Origin: Limnephilus marmoratus
Lineage: Eukaryota; Arthropoda; Insecta; Trichoptera; Limnephilidae
NCBI GenBank assembly: GCA_917880885.1
Contig: OU862910.1
Coordinates: forward strand, 53,869,285-53,933,284
DNA: 64,000 nucleotides
Direction: 5' to 3'
Under the pieces are notes generated by a model. The model did not search any database and was not told the DNA's origin. It saw nothing but the letters and a program-made list of their open reading frames with translations. Positions 12,460 to 23,940 of the stretch are shown here, in pieces. A program made the position numbers and the translations under genes. Numbering within the stretch: position 1 is the stretch's first letter; every line of letters begins with the position of its first letter.

Positions 12460-13650
12460 CTGTCATTCTTTGTTTACTATTTTGTTTCTAATATTGATCT
12501 TAAGTGACACCATGTTCATAGTATCGACACTGAGATTATTCCCACGTCCAGCTGGTCACGGGAAACTGGCGTCGCTGACGAGTTTGCAAAATGTTGACAG
12601 TTATTGTATAATGTAAACGAACCTCTGTGCAGGTCTATGGTGGTAGTCACCAAGATACTTGAATCGTCAAATATTGGATACTTGCTTATCCCTATACAAA
12701 AAGGGTCTTACTCTCAAAGAAATAAAAAGCATAAGCAATACGGAAGAGCATCAAAGAAATCGCATATTGATATTCTTGCGAGTTTCTTTTAATAAGAAAA
12801 AACTATTTAGATTAGTGTTATAAATAAAATCTAAGATAATTTAATCTTTGTTTCAATCAGTTGCTTGTAAAATGAATTACTCGTTGACAAATTTCTCAGT
12901 TTCAGTGGTGAGTAATAATCAAATTAATTAGTGTATTTAATTAATGAATTTTAGCAAACTTATCACAATTCTCAGTAGTCTTACATAATGACCGAGGAAT
13001 AAAGAAATACTTGAAATTTGTACATTTTAACAAATAATATCACTTATGAAAGTGGCCCAAGTAAAATGAATACAAACAAAATCATAATTATTGCAGTAGT
13101 AATTATATAAGTGAATGAAATAATTAACTTTCAAATTATTTTTATAGATAAAAATTAAAGAAGACATTTATGGCCCACTTTTTAGGCAATAATTAAATTC
13201 TGCAATGGGAAACTGTAATTATGTAATAGTGAAGGACAAGTCAACCATCATAAGAAAGACTGCAAAAGTATTGATTTATTTAGCAAAAAGGTGTGCAAAT
13301 TGACTGTGGGTGTGCCAGGAATACTTAAACAGTCCAAGGGTTCATTATCATTATTGATCAATTAATAATAGTACTGATCAATTAACAGTACTCTTAAACA
13401 TAGATTAGAAACATTTTGACATACATTAAAAATAAATATATTATTATTTACAATAGAATGGATTACACTCAACTGCACCAAAATGGGCTTTTATAGTAAC
13501 AAAAACCCAATAGAGTATGTTGTTTACGTATTAATCATGACTTTGAATGTGAAGCTGTATTATAGCAGCTAACGAGGGATGCAGTTATTAGGTTAACTTG
13601 ATAACCAGATCAATAATGGGAAGTTTTATACTGCAAAAATGATACAACAC
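12460..13650. other. CK2-alpha intron 2, unremarkable part
   Basis: AT-rich sequence with no coding similarity or complete element seen; it lies between the decayed Harbinger and exon 2. Confidence 0.5.
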
Positions 13651-13654
13651 TTAC

Positions 13655-13842
13655 CTAATATCAAAATCTGATAAGGTCACATAGAGCTGCTTGAAGTCAG
13701 TATTGTTTACATGTTCAAAAATAAGGGCTGGTGTCCTCGACACTGGATCCTTCACCACAGCTTGGAGAGTGATTATATTAGTGCCACCTCGTAAATTTTC
13801 TAAGATCTTAATTTCACGTTTGATTTTCTTCTTTTTTACAGG
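13655..13842 (-). CDS. CkIIalpha: CK2-alpha, second coding exon (residues 70-131 plus two bases of codon 132)
   Basis: The exon begins after a TTTTCAG acceptor with [20 protein letters not shown]. This is the Lys-rich segment (residues 72-75) that gives CK2 its acidic substrate and heparin binding, followed by helix C with its conserved glutamate. It continues through [20 protein letters not shown], which includes the hinge, to LSDFDI. It ends in AG at a GTAAG donor (intron from 13654), and the split codon AG|A restores the conserved Arg of DIR. The length, 188 nt, is 62 codons plus two bases. The reading frame matches the flanking exons exactly. Intron 1 (13843-14941) is about 1.1 kb and has no recognised element. 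Confidence 0.96.
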
Positions 13843-14941
13843 CTGAAAACAGATAAATAGCCAATAAGAAGGCTGCCCTTAATTAAAGGAAGGGGGTCAT
13901 CAATTATTAACAACTCTTCCCCCCCTGCAGGTGGAACTAATCAAGCCTAGAATGATGGAATAACAAATCACAGCTCAATATAGCTTTGAGCTAAAAGAAC
14001 CACAAAGGAAACATAATATTTACATGCTGATTTATAGTTTCCTTGTTTACTACATCTAGTGTCAAATATACATTAAATATCAACATAAAGAAACAATGCA
14101 GTAATAGATGGTGGGTGTAGGATCTCACATTCCAGAGGGCTGGGGTAACTAACATGGCCTTGAATTTCTTTCCACAACCTATGTACACATCAACTTACAA
14201 AATAAACATTCCCCAATAAGGCGACTTCACCAGCCTTGGATTTTAGTGCAATCAAAACTTTAAAGCAACCTTCGTTTATCTGTGTCATGTTTCTTATATG
14301 AGGAAAATAGAAACTTAAAATATTTGACAAGTCGGGTGTTGTTGCTAGCACGCCATTCGCTCTTTCTAGGAAAGAAAGTCAGGCCGCACGGTTTAAATTT
14401 TAATTAAGTGAAAGACGTTAATGTGATGATGACCAGGATACTATCATTTGTTAACATGTTTACAGTCAATATCAATAAATCCAGGCAAATTTGAATGGTA
14501 TGAAAGAGGAAAGTAATTATTGCAAGTTATAAATGTTGGACTTCGGACATCAATATAAACAAAACACTACAAATTTTATTTGGAATGCAGCCGAAAGTGG
14601 TATCGTAATCATTTGTAAGGATTGTTTGTTCACATGGAGCATACTGCTAGATGACAGGAAATTTGAGCTCCGTGGAGCGTTAAAATGAGTGTTTAGGTTG
14701 ATGTAAGTTATATAGCGTCAGCTCAGGGTATGAGGACACCGTCCAAAGATAAGGAATGCTTCAATTGGATGAGAATCTAGTTTTCTCCTCCAAGGCCAAG
14801 TATCGCAAGACATACACCCAGAAGAGAACCCAGCAGAAACTTAATTACATAATGACCCAACACAACAGTGCAATGATTGGCAAATTGGACACCGTGTTAT
14901 AGTTAGATAGATGTAGTAGTAAGTTGTGATGATGCACTTAC

Positions 14942-15148
14942 TTTTAATATTTTAACTACACACTTTTCGTCATTCTTGACGGTAACTGCTTCGAACACTT
15001 CGCTGTACTTCCCCCGGCCGAGCTTGCGCACCAACTGATAATCATCCTGGTTGCCCCAGTCCACAACATAACTCTCATAGTCCCAATAGTCCCTTGATTT
15101 GTGCGAATTAACGTCTGCGTAGACTCGTGCTCTACTAGGTAATGCCAT
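14942..15148 (-). CDS. CkIIalpha: CK2-alpha, first coding exon (residues 1-69)
   Basis: This exon encodes the N-terminus of the casein kinase II catalytic alpha subunit, a constitutively active, acidophilic Ser/Thr kinase of nucleus and cytoplasm that pairs with CK2-beta. The translation carries [20 protein letters not shown], with the glycine-rich loop at residues 44-49 and the ATP-binding lysine at Lys66 (VVKILK). The start was placed at the second of two close ATGs (15148; the other is 15154) because [10 protein letters not shown] aligns with the Drosophila start MTLPS. The reading frame stays open upstream to 15247, but that stretch does not resemble CK2 and is read here as 5' UTR. The exon ends in phase 0 at a consensus donor (AAA|GTAAGT, intron starting at 14941). 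The sequence is unbroken and strongly conserved, so this looks like the functional gene and not a retrocopy. Confidence 0.95.
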
Positions 15149-15237
15149 TGCCATTCCCTGGAGACAGATGTGTCTCACACAACCTCGACTGGCAACGAAG
15201 CTCTTTGTAACAGCTGCATAAGTGTTAGTTAATGCAC
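15149..15237 (-). other. CkIIalpha: CK2-alpha 5' UTR part of the first coding exon (inferred)
   Basis: Reading on the minus strand, a strong acceptor with a pyrimidine tract (CCTTCCTATTGGTTCCAG) ends at 15238, so the exon probably starts at 15237 and holds about 89 nt of leader before the chosen ATG. A weaker acceptor (CTGTCTCCAG, ending at 15158) lies just upstream of the first ATG and is an alternative. Inferred from splice-site appearance only; transcript data would decide. Confidence 0.4.
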
Positions 15238-15434
15238 CTGGAACCAATAGGAAGGAACATTTAGATCAGCCCTAACCAACAAGTCACCACTCTTCACAAC
15301 ACAATACTTTGGAGCCACATGTCTTCACTTTGTCACGGCCCCCCCGACAATATATTATTTTTCAGGGGCTGCTACTTTTGAACAGATAAAAGCGAAGAAA
15401 ACAACGATTACAAATTGACAATTTATGAACTTAC

Positions 15435-15960
15435 AGACAGCCGCGAGGCGAAATGGTAATGGGTGGTTAATTTGAAAGGGCGTTAAGTCTGGAGTCAAAT
15501 CTATTCACACGTTCAATTTTCGATCGTAACGAAGTTTTCAAGGCTATAATGGAGAACTAGCACGTTTAAAAGGAATTTCCGGAAAAAAATATGTACACAC
15601 GCGATCGTTTCATATGAAATTCTGAACGTCGTAAGAGAAACCACACGCCATTACTCGCCGAATTGTCGGAGTGGCCGCAGTCAAGGTGGTAATAAGTTTA
15701 ACGTACCTAGCACATTTCGGCAGATAATCCTTGTAATACTTTATTTGGTTAACAAGCTACCTAATAATGATAAAAGGAATAAGGTATCGAGACACAGCCC
15801 TTAGTAAAAAATATTTTTAAAATATACAAGTCAACCGGCTTCTAAACGTATAAAATACAAGATGGACGCTCACATCCCGCCACGGAAAACTAGATGCGAA
15901 CTTTTTGTACACGGCACATTTTAGCCCACTCGTTGATAAATAGTTCGAGCGTTGGCCGCA
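15435..15960 (-). promoter_or_regulatory. CkIIalpha: Probable CK2-alpha leader exon and promoter region
   Basis: On the minus strand a near-perfect donor (CTGTCT|GTAAGT) has its last exon base at 15435, about 200 bp upstream of the proposed acceptor. A second donor-like site (CTAG|GTACGT) lies near 15706. The interval has more CpG-containing, non-repetitive sequence than its surroundings and holds no recognised mobile element. A non-coding first exon and a TATA-less promoter here would fit a housekeeping gene. This is inference. Confidence 0.3.
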
Positions 15961-16598
15961 AGATGAAGAACTAGCCCACAAATTTCATCTATACTAACAT
16001 GAAATGTCACTTGATTCGTTTTTGTAATTTTGTTACAAATAAATTTCTTTCAATTTTGTATTCGATAAAATAGTATCCACCGGCGTCCCAAAATTTATAA
16101 TAATCAACTTTTTCGTGTATATAATTAGAACACCAGGGATATTTAAAAAAAAATCAGCTTTTATTCAAAGTAGGTACCTACCCAACACCTAAAATCAAAT
16201 ATTCTTTATTCATTTATCTGGTGATTTAGTAGTGTAGTGGTAAGTATTGAGTAACATTTTACAATTTGTAAATAAAAATTTAAAAAACAACAATTTAACA
16301 ATACATTTCTAGAATATTAAGTATTTTTACTTGTCCTTATTATTTCTAGAAAAAAATCAAATTGCCGCCAATATCAGAATATCCGCTGTCAAATTTATGA
16401 CATTACCAAAACTTCCGCATATTCCGTTAGCGGTATTTTCAAAATACAGAACCTGTCAAAATTCCATTTCAAAATTCTGGTTTCGTTTGGTTTCCAGGTT
16501 AGAATTTATAAATGTTTAAACAATTATGCCCGTATCATAATAAGTAAGCTAAGGATATTTTTTATAAGTAAAAAAAACATATTTCTAACTCTACCTTA

Positions 16599-16759
16599 GG
16601 GAACGTATCCATACTACGAGACGAACTTTTTGCAATTTTTAACCCCCCCCCCCCCCCCCGGTGACTAAAAACCTAAGCCCCTCGCTGCTCATTACTACCA
16701 AGCGTGGTATTTTGAAGACCCCTCCCTGAACAGGTCACGTAGGGTATGGGTACGTTCCC
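16599..16759. mobile_element. Harbinger-type MITE H, copy 1 (161 bp, TTA duplication)
   Basis: It starts GGGAACGTATCCATACTACG and ends in the near inverse complement GGGTACGTTCCC, with TTA directly on each side (16596-16598 and 16760-16762). A C homopolymer lies inside. TTA/TAA duplications and a GGG start are typical of PIF/Harbinger. This is the most decayed of three copies. Confidence 0.75.
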
Positions 16760-16976
16760 TTACGTCTGACAAAAGCCAAAAAAGGATCTGTAAGAAAATA
16801 TTTTTTTTATCCATAGATTTGTGGTATACAAAATATATTCGGTGGCAACCCCTGACTTCAAAATTAAACACGTTGATATGTATTAATAAACATAGGTACA
16901 TAAAGCATGGAAAATCTCTGATTTCAAAAAAAGATAAATATTGTAGAGCAAAACCTCTCATCGTTTTTAATAATGA

Positions 16977-17393
16977 CGACCTCCATAGTCCAGTGGCTAA
17001 GACTCTTGACTCACATTCCGGAGGTCGCGGGTTCGAACCCGGCATGCGCAAATAAATTTTATTTGATTAATTTGTGGTTTTTCACAATTAATTCATTTAA
17101 AAATAATATATAGTATATTTGCGGCATGTTCCAGAGTGGAAGATACTATCAGTATCGCCCTGGTGTAAGACCACCATTCAGAATTGAAACGTTGCTTGAA
17201 AATGGCTTTAGCCGTGTTTAGTGACCAGATCTGAATAGCCAGGTACTTCCCAACCTTCCTCTTCCCCACCTCCTTCCCCTCCCCGCTACCTTCACCCTCA
17301 CAACATACCCCAATTGGGGATGCCATAGTCTCAGTGGCTCCAGACGGGAGCAGTTGAGATTCTTGTGCGGTATTCACTGTAAAAAAAATAAAA
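16977..17393 (+). mobile_element. tRNA-derived SINE family S1, copy 1
   Basis: The head carries an A box (TAGTCCAGTGG, about 16986) and a B box (GGTTCGAACCC, about 17030), the internal RNA polymerase III promoter of a tRNA. A linker ATTTGATTAATTTGTG follows, then a body with GCGGCATGTTCCAGAGTGGA and CCAGATCTGAATAGCCAGGT. The end is TTGTGCGGTATTCACTGT with an A-rich tail. A second copy on the minus strand at 40712-41122 shares linker, body and tail. Confidence 0.8.
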
Positions 17394-18075
17394 CTTCCTT
17401 GGATCAATCTTTTATTTAATATTTGAAATTCAAAAAGAAAAGTAAATAAAATAGTTCCCTACATAAATTCTTTAAAGATTCTAATAATATAACCTCAACA
17501 TGAATACCACAATAAATTAAAATACGCCACATTTGTAATATTATTTGATATACATTTTATTATTTAAATGTTAGTTATCATTAATTTTTAAATTAGGCTC
17601 TTTCGTGTCAGGTAGGGGATACTAATATTTCTTTTATTAGCATAATCTATTATTTTACGTCCGATATTACAACAAATTAAAAATATAAATTGTTGATTCT
17701 TTGGTTGGAAAATAATTCGTTGTACCTACTTTCTTAATAGTACAACCCTTTTGACGATAGATGGGGCTTTTCTATTGCGAATCTGTGTAGGTACCAGTGT
17801 TGCCAGAAGCATTCATTTTACCATGTTTTCATGTTTTTGTCAGTTTTTGTGGACATAATTTTACATCCGTAGGTTTAAAAAAAAACATGGTACGGTGTTT
17901 TACCGGTTACCAACAATATGTACTTTTGGATATTTTTGAGTGAGATACGATTTTTTAGCGTGGGGGTAATCCTGTAGTTCTTGAACTTCACTACGCGTTC
18001 ACAATGTCTCTTTGTTATCTTTTCAATGAATAATATAAATACATTAATAAAATATGAATGAATCTTTAATTAGCT
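17394..18075. other. Non-coding AT-rich DNA
   Basis: No gene or complete element was seen between SINE S1 and the hAT element at 18084. Confidence 0.5.
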
Positions 18076-18083
18076 ACCTATAC

Positions 18084-18695
18084 CAGGGTTTCCCAAACTT
18101 TTTCTGCAATGGAACACTTTGCAAACCCGTAAATTTTAACGGAACACTTGGCTCATTTATTAGATTGGGTAATTCCTAATAATAAAGTTTTAAAAAATGT
18201 TATTACACATTATTTGTTAAGTACACAAACAATATATATACATTTATAACAAAAAATGGAATATAAACAACAAAACATGGAAAATAAACAAAAACAAAAA
18301 TGGAATACAAATAACAAAAAATTGAATATAAGCAACAAAAAATTGGAATATAAACAAAAAAAATATTATAAACAACAACAAAAAATGGAATAAATAAAAC
18401 ACCTAATTAATGACTTTGATGATTTTGAGTCCTTGAATTGCACATCTTCTTGATATCAGGCACAATATTGGTAAGTTGTGTTCTAATATCTGGTGTGGCG
18501 TCTCGAACCTGTTCCTGCACTTGACTTGGTTGCAGCATAATTTATTAGAAAATCCCGCTTCGAATAAATAGTTCGTAGAAAACGGAATATGTGTATAATA
18601 TATTAAATTAAATTCTTCCGACAAATTGTCGCGGAACCCCTGTACAGGTTCGGCGGAACACTAGGGTTCCGCGGAACACAGTTTGGGAAACCCTG
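18084..18695 (-). mobile_element. hAT element 1 (612 bp, 8-bp duplication)
   Basis: The termini are CAGGGTTTCCCAAACT and its exact inverse AGTTTGGGAAACCCTG, and ACCTATAC is duplicated on both sides (18076-18083 and 18696-18703). TIRs starting CAG and an 8-bp target duplication are diagnostic of hAT. The interior has an A-rich simple repeat (about 18230-18400) and the remnant of a transposase C-terminus, so it is an internally deleted derivative. Confidence 0.9.
18407..18624 (-). pseudogene. hAT transposase C-terminal remnant (ZBED/SCAND3-like)
   Basis: The minus strand first reads FNLIYYTHIPFSTNYLFEAG, which resembles the PFSTTYLCEAGFS motif of the hAT C-terminal dimerisation (hATC) region. 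After a frameshift it reads TPDIRTQLTNIVPDIKKMCN followed by SRTQNHQSH and a TAA stop at 18407-18409. Both halves are collinear with the last ~70 residues of ZBED/SCAND3-type hAT transposases. Everything upstream, including the catalytic residues, is gone. Confidence 0.7.
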
Positions 18696-18991
18696 ACCTA
18701 TACTAACTATTGTAAAATGAAGAAAAAAATTGGAGTTGTGGGGCAATTTCTTTTCCCTCGTCTCATGAATCTGAAAAACAATTTTTTTTGTTATTTATAT
18801 TTTTAAATATTTATTTCATTTAAAAAGAAGTTCAACAAATGAAGCTTGAAATTAAACAGACGCCTAATTATGCCATCCAATAAAGTAATGATAAAACACA
18901 GTAGTAGTAATGTAGTGTCAATACACAAAAACCTCTCCACCTCACCAGCTCGTCATCTCACCACCTCAAACATTTGTAGTAATACATATAT

Positions 18992-19544
18992 TAGTGACCG
19001 ACCGAAGGTTCGGTTTCGATGTCGGTTTCGGCAAGTTTCGGCAAAAAAATCTAGTTTCCGCATTTTAGACATGTTAAAAATTGATTGTTTACTGTTATTT
19101 GGCTTATTTTTTACACTTATTCATGCAGTTAACTTCTCGTTCGGCTGACTTCGGGTGAGTTCGTGGTTCGTATGTCACCCGCCATCATCAGCAAAATACT
19201 CAATTAATGAGGTTCTTCCTTAAAGTATTGATTATTGAAAAATGTTTGTTCCAAGTTAACATGTTTTGTTATTTTTTATAAATTGTGTTTGTTTCGTAGA
19301 AGTAATACTTTTTTTTTTTTCACATACTTTAATTATTGTTTTTTTTTTTTTTTTTTTTTTTTTATTTATTTAATTTAACACTTGTTAACTGTCTGAATAA
19401 GTGTACAACATAAACCAAATAACAGTAAACAATCGATTTTTAACATGTCTGAAAAAGTTTCAGTTTCGGTTTCCACCGAAACTAAGACAGACCCCGAAGA
19501 TTCGGTTCGGTTTCGGTGGAAGGTCCTGTTTCTGTCGGACACTA
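18992..19544. mobile_element. hAT-like element 2 (553 bp)
   Basis: It begins TAGTGACCGACCGAAGG and ends CTGTCGGACACTA, near inverse complements. The flanks ACATATAT (18984-18991) and ACAAATAT (19545-19552) match at seven of eight bases, as an aged 8-bp duplication would. The inner arms TTTCGGTTTCG and AACAGTAAACAATC are also inverted. A long T run lies near 19339. No transposase frame. Confidence 0.7.
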
Positions 19545-19609
19545 ACAAATATTAATTCAAAGTCTTTTGTAGTTATGCAAAGAAAAAGAGTTGGGACAAA
19601 TATATTTTG

Positions 19610-20058
19610 AGGTGACGTAATGCATTGGTAACGCCGCCCGGGGAACCATTTATTGAATTACCAACATCTCTGCCATAGGTTACCCCAAGTGGTTTGCTAC
19701 GTTTGGTGACTTAGCAGGGGTGCCCGGGTTCATGGAATGAGATTTGTCAAGTTCTTGGCGGGGGGTGCGTCTGCCCACCAACTGCTTGGCAGGCCGGATC
19801 GGGAGAGACTGATTTAGGGAGTCCGTGACCTCTTCAGCAGGACTCTCTTGGCACATCATGGCAGTGGGAGGTATAAATTCGTACGACACCTGGACAGACT
19901 GACCCCCAGATTACTATCCACCCCGCATACCCTTTTCGTTCCCAGAACTTCCTTTCCTTCTTTTCTCTCCACCCTCCACACAGCAAAGAGTGATAGGTCC
20001 TGGGAGGAATTATTTTCCTCGGGCCTCCTCTGCGGAGCTAATGAAAAAAAAAGTATCT
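19610..20058 (+). mobile_element. Retroposon R, copy 4
   Basis: A near full-length copy: CCATTTATTGAATTACCAAC, GGTGCCCGGGTTCATGGAAT, CTGGACAGACTGACCCCCAG, a partial 3' hairpin and GCTAATGAAAAAAAAAGT. Confidence 0.75.
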
Positions 20059-20284
20059 GTGCGGGACATTTGTAGCGCATATCGTTTGTGGTAGGTGCCT
20101 ACTCAACACTAACGCCGCAGCGAGCGATTTTTTCCAAATTTGACTTTAATTGAACTTCTGACTCGATTTAAGTAGCTACTCGAAAACGAAAGCTCCAACC
20201 AAAAAAGTTATATCTCAAAGTCGACTCCAAATATAGTTTCACCAGCTTCCCACTAGTTTCAGAACACCATGTACGCCATTTTTG

Positions 20285-21150
20285 TATGGAGGCGTCTACT
20301 AATATCTACAGGAATTCCAAAAACTGAAAAAATCGAACTAATATCTATGAGAACCAAAGTGTTGACGAATATCTATAGTTCAAACTGCTGACTAATATCT
20401 ATGAGCAAGGGCGGATCCAGGATTTTTTTCTGGGGGGGCACAATGGGCTGACGGGCAAAAAAATCAACAATTACTCTTAGGATTTTTTTCTGGGGCGGGG
20501 GGGGGGGCACAAGGGGCGGACGCGCAAAAAAAAATAACAATTACTATTTGGATTTTTTTTCTGGGGGGGGGGGCACGAGGGGCGGACGCGCAAGAAAATC
20601 AACAATTACTGTTAGAAATAAACTTGAAGTATCATACCTTCCTATACAAGTATGTGTAGGAAGGTTTATGAAAGTGTCAAAATAATCGAAAAATTAAATG
20701 TTTAATAAAGACAGCTTTAGCTTTTAAGTATGTACTGTGATGGAATCTCCACAGTACACAAAAATACCGTCTGGATCCGCCCTTGTCTATGAGAACCAAA
20801 GTGTTGACGAATATCTACAGCACTGGCAGAGGTTGGATTTGCAATTATGTATAGCATATTGGAATAACGTAATATTGCGTATGCAGTTTAAAAAACTTAA
20901 TTTATGTAAGTTTGAATGTAAATATCCCTAATTTCGGACTATTGGACACATTTAGCTGATTAGTCCAACCTAGATAGATATTAGTTCAACCTACGCTCTG
21001 TAGATATTAGTCAACACTGGGACCGTCATAGATATTCGTCCGACCTTAGCTCTGTAGATATTAGTCAACATTCTGAAGTTCGTAGATATTAGTTCAACAT
21101 ATGAGCTGTAGATATTCGTCCGACATACAGGCTGTAGATATTAGTATCTG
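20285..21150. mobile_element. Foldback element built of ~28-bp subterminal repeats
   Basis: The left arm repeats ACTAATATCTA / ACGAATATCTA at intervals of about 28-30 bp. The right arm (about 20965-21150) repeats the inverse complement, GTAGATATTAGTC, at least six times with spacer text AACATTCTGAAG-type. No protein frame. The left arm was later interrupted by the hAT MITE at 20406-20785. Confidence 0.75.
20406..20785. mobile_element. hAT MITE 3 (380 bp, 8-bp duplication), nested
   Basis: The termini CAAGGGCGGATCCAG and CTGGATCCGCCCTTG are a perfect 15-bp inverted repeat. TCTATGAG is duplicated on both sides (20398-20405 and 20786-20793). The left interior has three tandem units of about 60-75 bp containing GGATTTTTTTCTGGGG, GGGGCGGACGCGCAA and CAACAATTACT. 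No transposase frame. Confidence 0.92.
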
Positions 21151-21609
21151 GAGTCTTTTGTATTGGTACAATATGCGGCTTTTGTAAAGTCAGGTCTCTT
21201 GCGACCTCCGACGCGACGTAAGCTATTGCTTTTTAAACATTACAATAAACATTTTTTGTTTTCTATCTCCTCCGTTTGTTGAAACATTGAGGGGAACTGG
21301 GCGTGGCCACACATATTTTGTCTAGTGGTCAATTAACGTTTGACGTTTACGTAAATGATGAGTTCGGATGCGGAAGTGATGCTACATCAGGGAGAAAACA
21401 CAGATTTCGTAGATATTCATTTATCAGGAAAGATTTGTCGCTAATATCGATTTTTTTTCTTTGTTTTAAAGTTTTTTAGATAAAAATGTGTCCTTACTGG
21501 GGTACCCCGTTCTAAGAACACATTGTACAAGTTTTCTTGTTTGAAATATAAGTAAATACTTATGTTAAAATATAACAGAGGATAATTATAAAGTTAAATC
21601 TAAAAGAAA

Positions 21610-22880
21610 GTACAATGCAAGCATTAATCTTTGTTAGGTTGCAAAATTGTATCTGTATTCTTCCTTCCCATGTCTATAATCATAATGTTTTTATGCTTCT
21701 TTTGAAGTCGGTTATTTTTTTAATGGTTTTAATTGCAAGAGGGGGTAAATTAAATAATTTTATAGAGAAGTATTGCATATTTCTTTGTCCAAAAGTCGTT
21801 TTAGTTGTAGGTTGGTGGAGTATATGTTATAATGTAGATCTTGTGAATCGGCCCGAGTTTGTCTGTGTAAAGTTATCCTAGTTTTTGAATGCGTAGATAC
21901 ATTAGAATATCTTTTGTATATAATTATTTCAGTGACTTTAAATTCGGCGCTTTAAAAAGATAGTCTGTAGGGGTTCTGATGGGGATTCTAAGTACAATTT
22001 TCAAAATTGCCCTTTGTGCTATGTGGACTGGTTTTGTAGTGGAATCGCATGAGCTTCCCTATCCGATAAGACCATATTGTAGATGAGATTAGGTTAATGC
22101 ATAATAGATTTTAATTAGCTGTTCTTTATCTAAAATGTTTCATATTGATTTGAAAAAATTGGTTAGTTTTTTTTTTAATTTGTTGCTCACACTTTCCACT
22201 TGGGGGTTCCAATTGAAGTTTAGATCAATAATTTTTCCAAGGTATTTTATTTTTTGTATTTCATTCAATTTTGGACAGTTGCAGGCAATTTCTCGGTTCA
22301 CGTTTATACAGTCTTTATGAATTTTATGTTTAGGTTTGTATTGAGGTTTTCTCTCTTTTTTTGTGGATTTTGAATTTAATATATTGAGGTTTTGTATCAT
22401 TTAACGTTAGTGAATTTGAATCAAGCCATTGTTTTACCCGATTCATCTCTTTTTCAGCTTTTTCAAATACAGTCTCCCACGACTTTCCATGGAAAAGAAG
22501 GACTGTGTCATCTGCAAAACTAATGACTGAGCCGTGACAGTTTAGATCACATACATCATTTATATATATCAGGAATAAAATCGGGCCTAAGACACTGCCT
22601 TGTGGGACTCTATATTGGATTTGTATTGGATGACTTGATTCATTTTGAATCCTGACTAACTGTGGCCTTTCTGACATTTTAATGAGGTTTATTTAGTTCA
22701 TGACCTGAGATTCCAATCTTTTTGAGTTTTTCTAGAAGATATGTGTGATCAATTGTATCGAAGGCTTTACTTAGATCTAACAATATTCCGATTCACTTAT
22801 TTACGATATCGAGACTATGTTTTATACTTTTTACAATAGCTACTTCTTCCGTATCTCTGAAACCGATTTTGAAGAACTGG
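21610..22880 (-). pseudogene. Non-LTR retrotransposon reverse transcriptase, broken
   Basis: The minus strand reads successive RT motifs across several frame breaks: FFKIGFRDTEEVAIVKSIKH, then LLDLSKAFDTIDHTYLLEKL (motif A with its catalytic Asp), YRVPQGSVLGPILFLIYIND, the FADDT catalytic box, and KIKYLGKIIDLNFNWNPQVE. The downstream connection region includes DKEQLIKIYYALT and SHLQYGLIG. The layout fits a LINE of the Jockey/CR1 type. In-frame stops and at least one frameshift near 22680 show it is dead. The 5' part, including the endonuclease, is missing. Confidence 0.8.
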
Positions 22881-23189
22881 GCTTAATTATAATACATGTG
22901 GAAGAAAAATTTCATCAGAAATACGAATTGGTATTACATTAATATTTCCGGCTACTAGCATTTGTACAAGATTTAAATGTACCATTTAAGAATTTAAGAA
23001 GAGACAAAACAACAAGTATTATCATATATTGTTACATAGGTTTATGGGCCCTCTACACATAAATTAATAGACTTTACTTAGACTTTACTTAGAGGTGAGT
23101 TCACGATTTATTAAATTCATAATTATTAGCATAATTATTAACCCCAAAAGCTCGTTCGATTTATTCTCCATGACTGACCGCATCACACT

Positions 23190-23940
23190 AGGCTGCTGTA
23201 AAAAATGAACCAAACCCCTCCCCTGCCTTTCTCGCTTCACCCAAGAGGAGAATGTTTTCCTCCGACCACGGAAAGCATGAACATTGCATCTTCAAACAAG
23301 AATTGTTCAAATCTTCAGGTGAAATGCAGATCCGGGCACAGTTTGGAAATTTAATAAAAAGGCACTTTCTAGATGAGAAAAGTGTGGAGAAGATGAATAA
23401 AAAATAAATTAAGGCGCGCTCGGCAAAATTGAGGGAGATACAACCGTTCAAAGTATTTAAAAATTCACTTCGCGAACTGATATTGACAGTTCGTTCGCCA
23501 TGTTTTCATTGCTTATGTTGGATCCCAGACCTAATACAGAATTAATAGTACGCCAAAATCACAAACCATATTACACAAACCTAGCGTAGCCGCTAAACCA
23601 CTTGAAAACTGGGATGTTTTTTTGCCGTGACGCGAGCAGGCGCTACGAAGGGGGCACTTTCTTTTCTATCACAAACCATGTTTAGCGTATTAGGTTATAA
23701 AAAAAATGGCGGGCGGACGCGGGCGGACGCGGGCGGACGCGGGCGAACTGTCAATATCAGTTTGTAAAGTGAAATTTTAAATACTTTGAACTGTTGTATC
23801 TCCCTCAATTTTGCCGAGCGCGCCTTAATTTTCGTTTTATTCTGCTTTTCCACACTTTTCTCATCTAGAAAGTGCCTTTTTATTAAATTTCCAAACTGTG
23901 CCCGGATCTGCATTCCTCCCAAATCTTCAAAGTTTATGGT
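23190..23940. mobile_element. Foldback element F1, copy 2
   Basis: Arms of about 175 bp (23325-23500 and 23740-23913) are inverse complements: TGCAGATCCGGGCACAGTTT on the left pairs with AAACTGTGCCCGGATCTGCA on the right. They share TTAAGGCGCGCTCGGCAAAA with the foldback at 5955-6875. A tandem decamer GCGGGCGGAC, about 3.5 units, lies in the loop near 23709. No transposase frame. Confidence 0.75.

Noticed and set aside
16977..17051. A functional tRNA gene at the SINE head
   Set aside because: Good A and B boxes, but it continues into a SINE body shared with 40712-41122, so it is a retroposed tRNA-like promoter.
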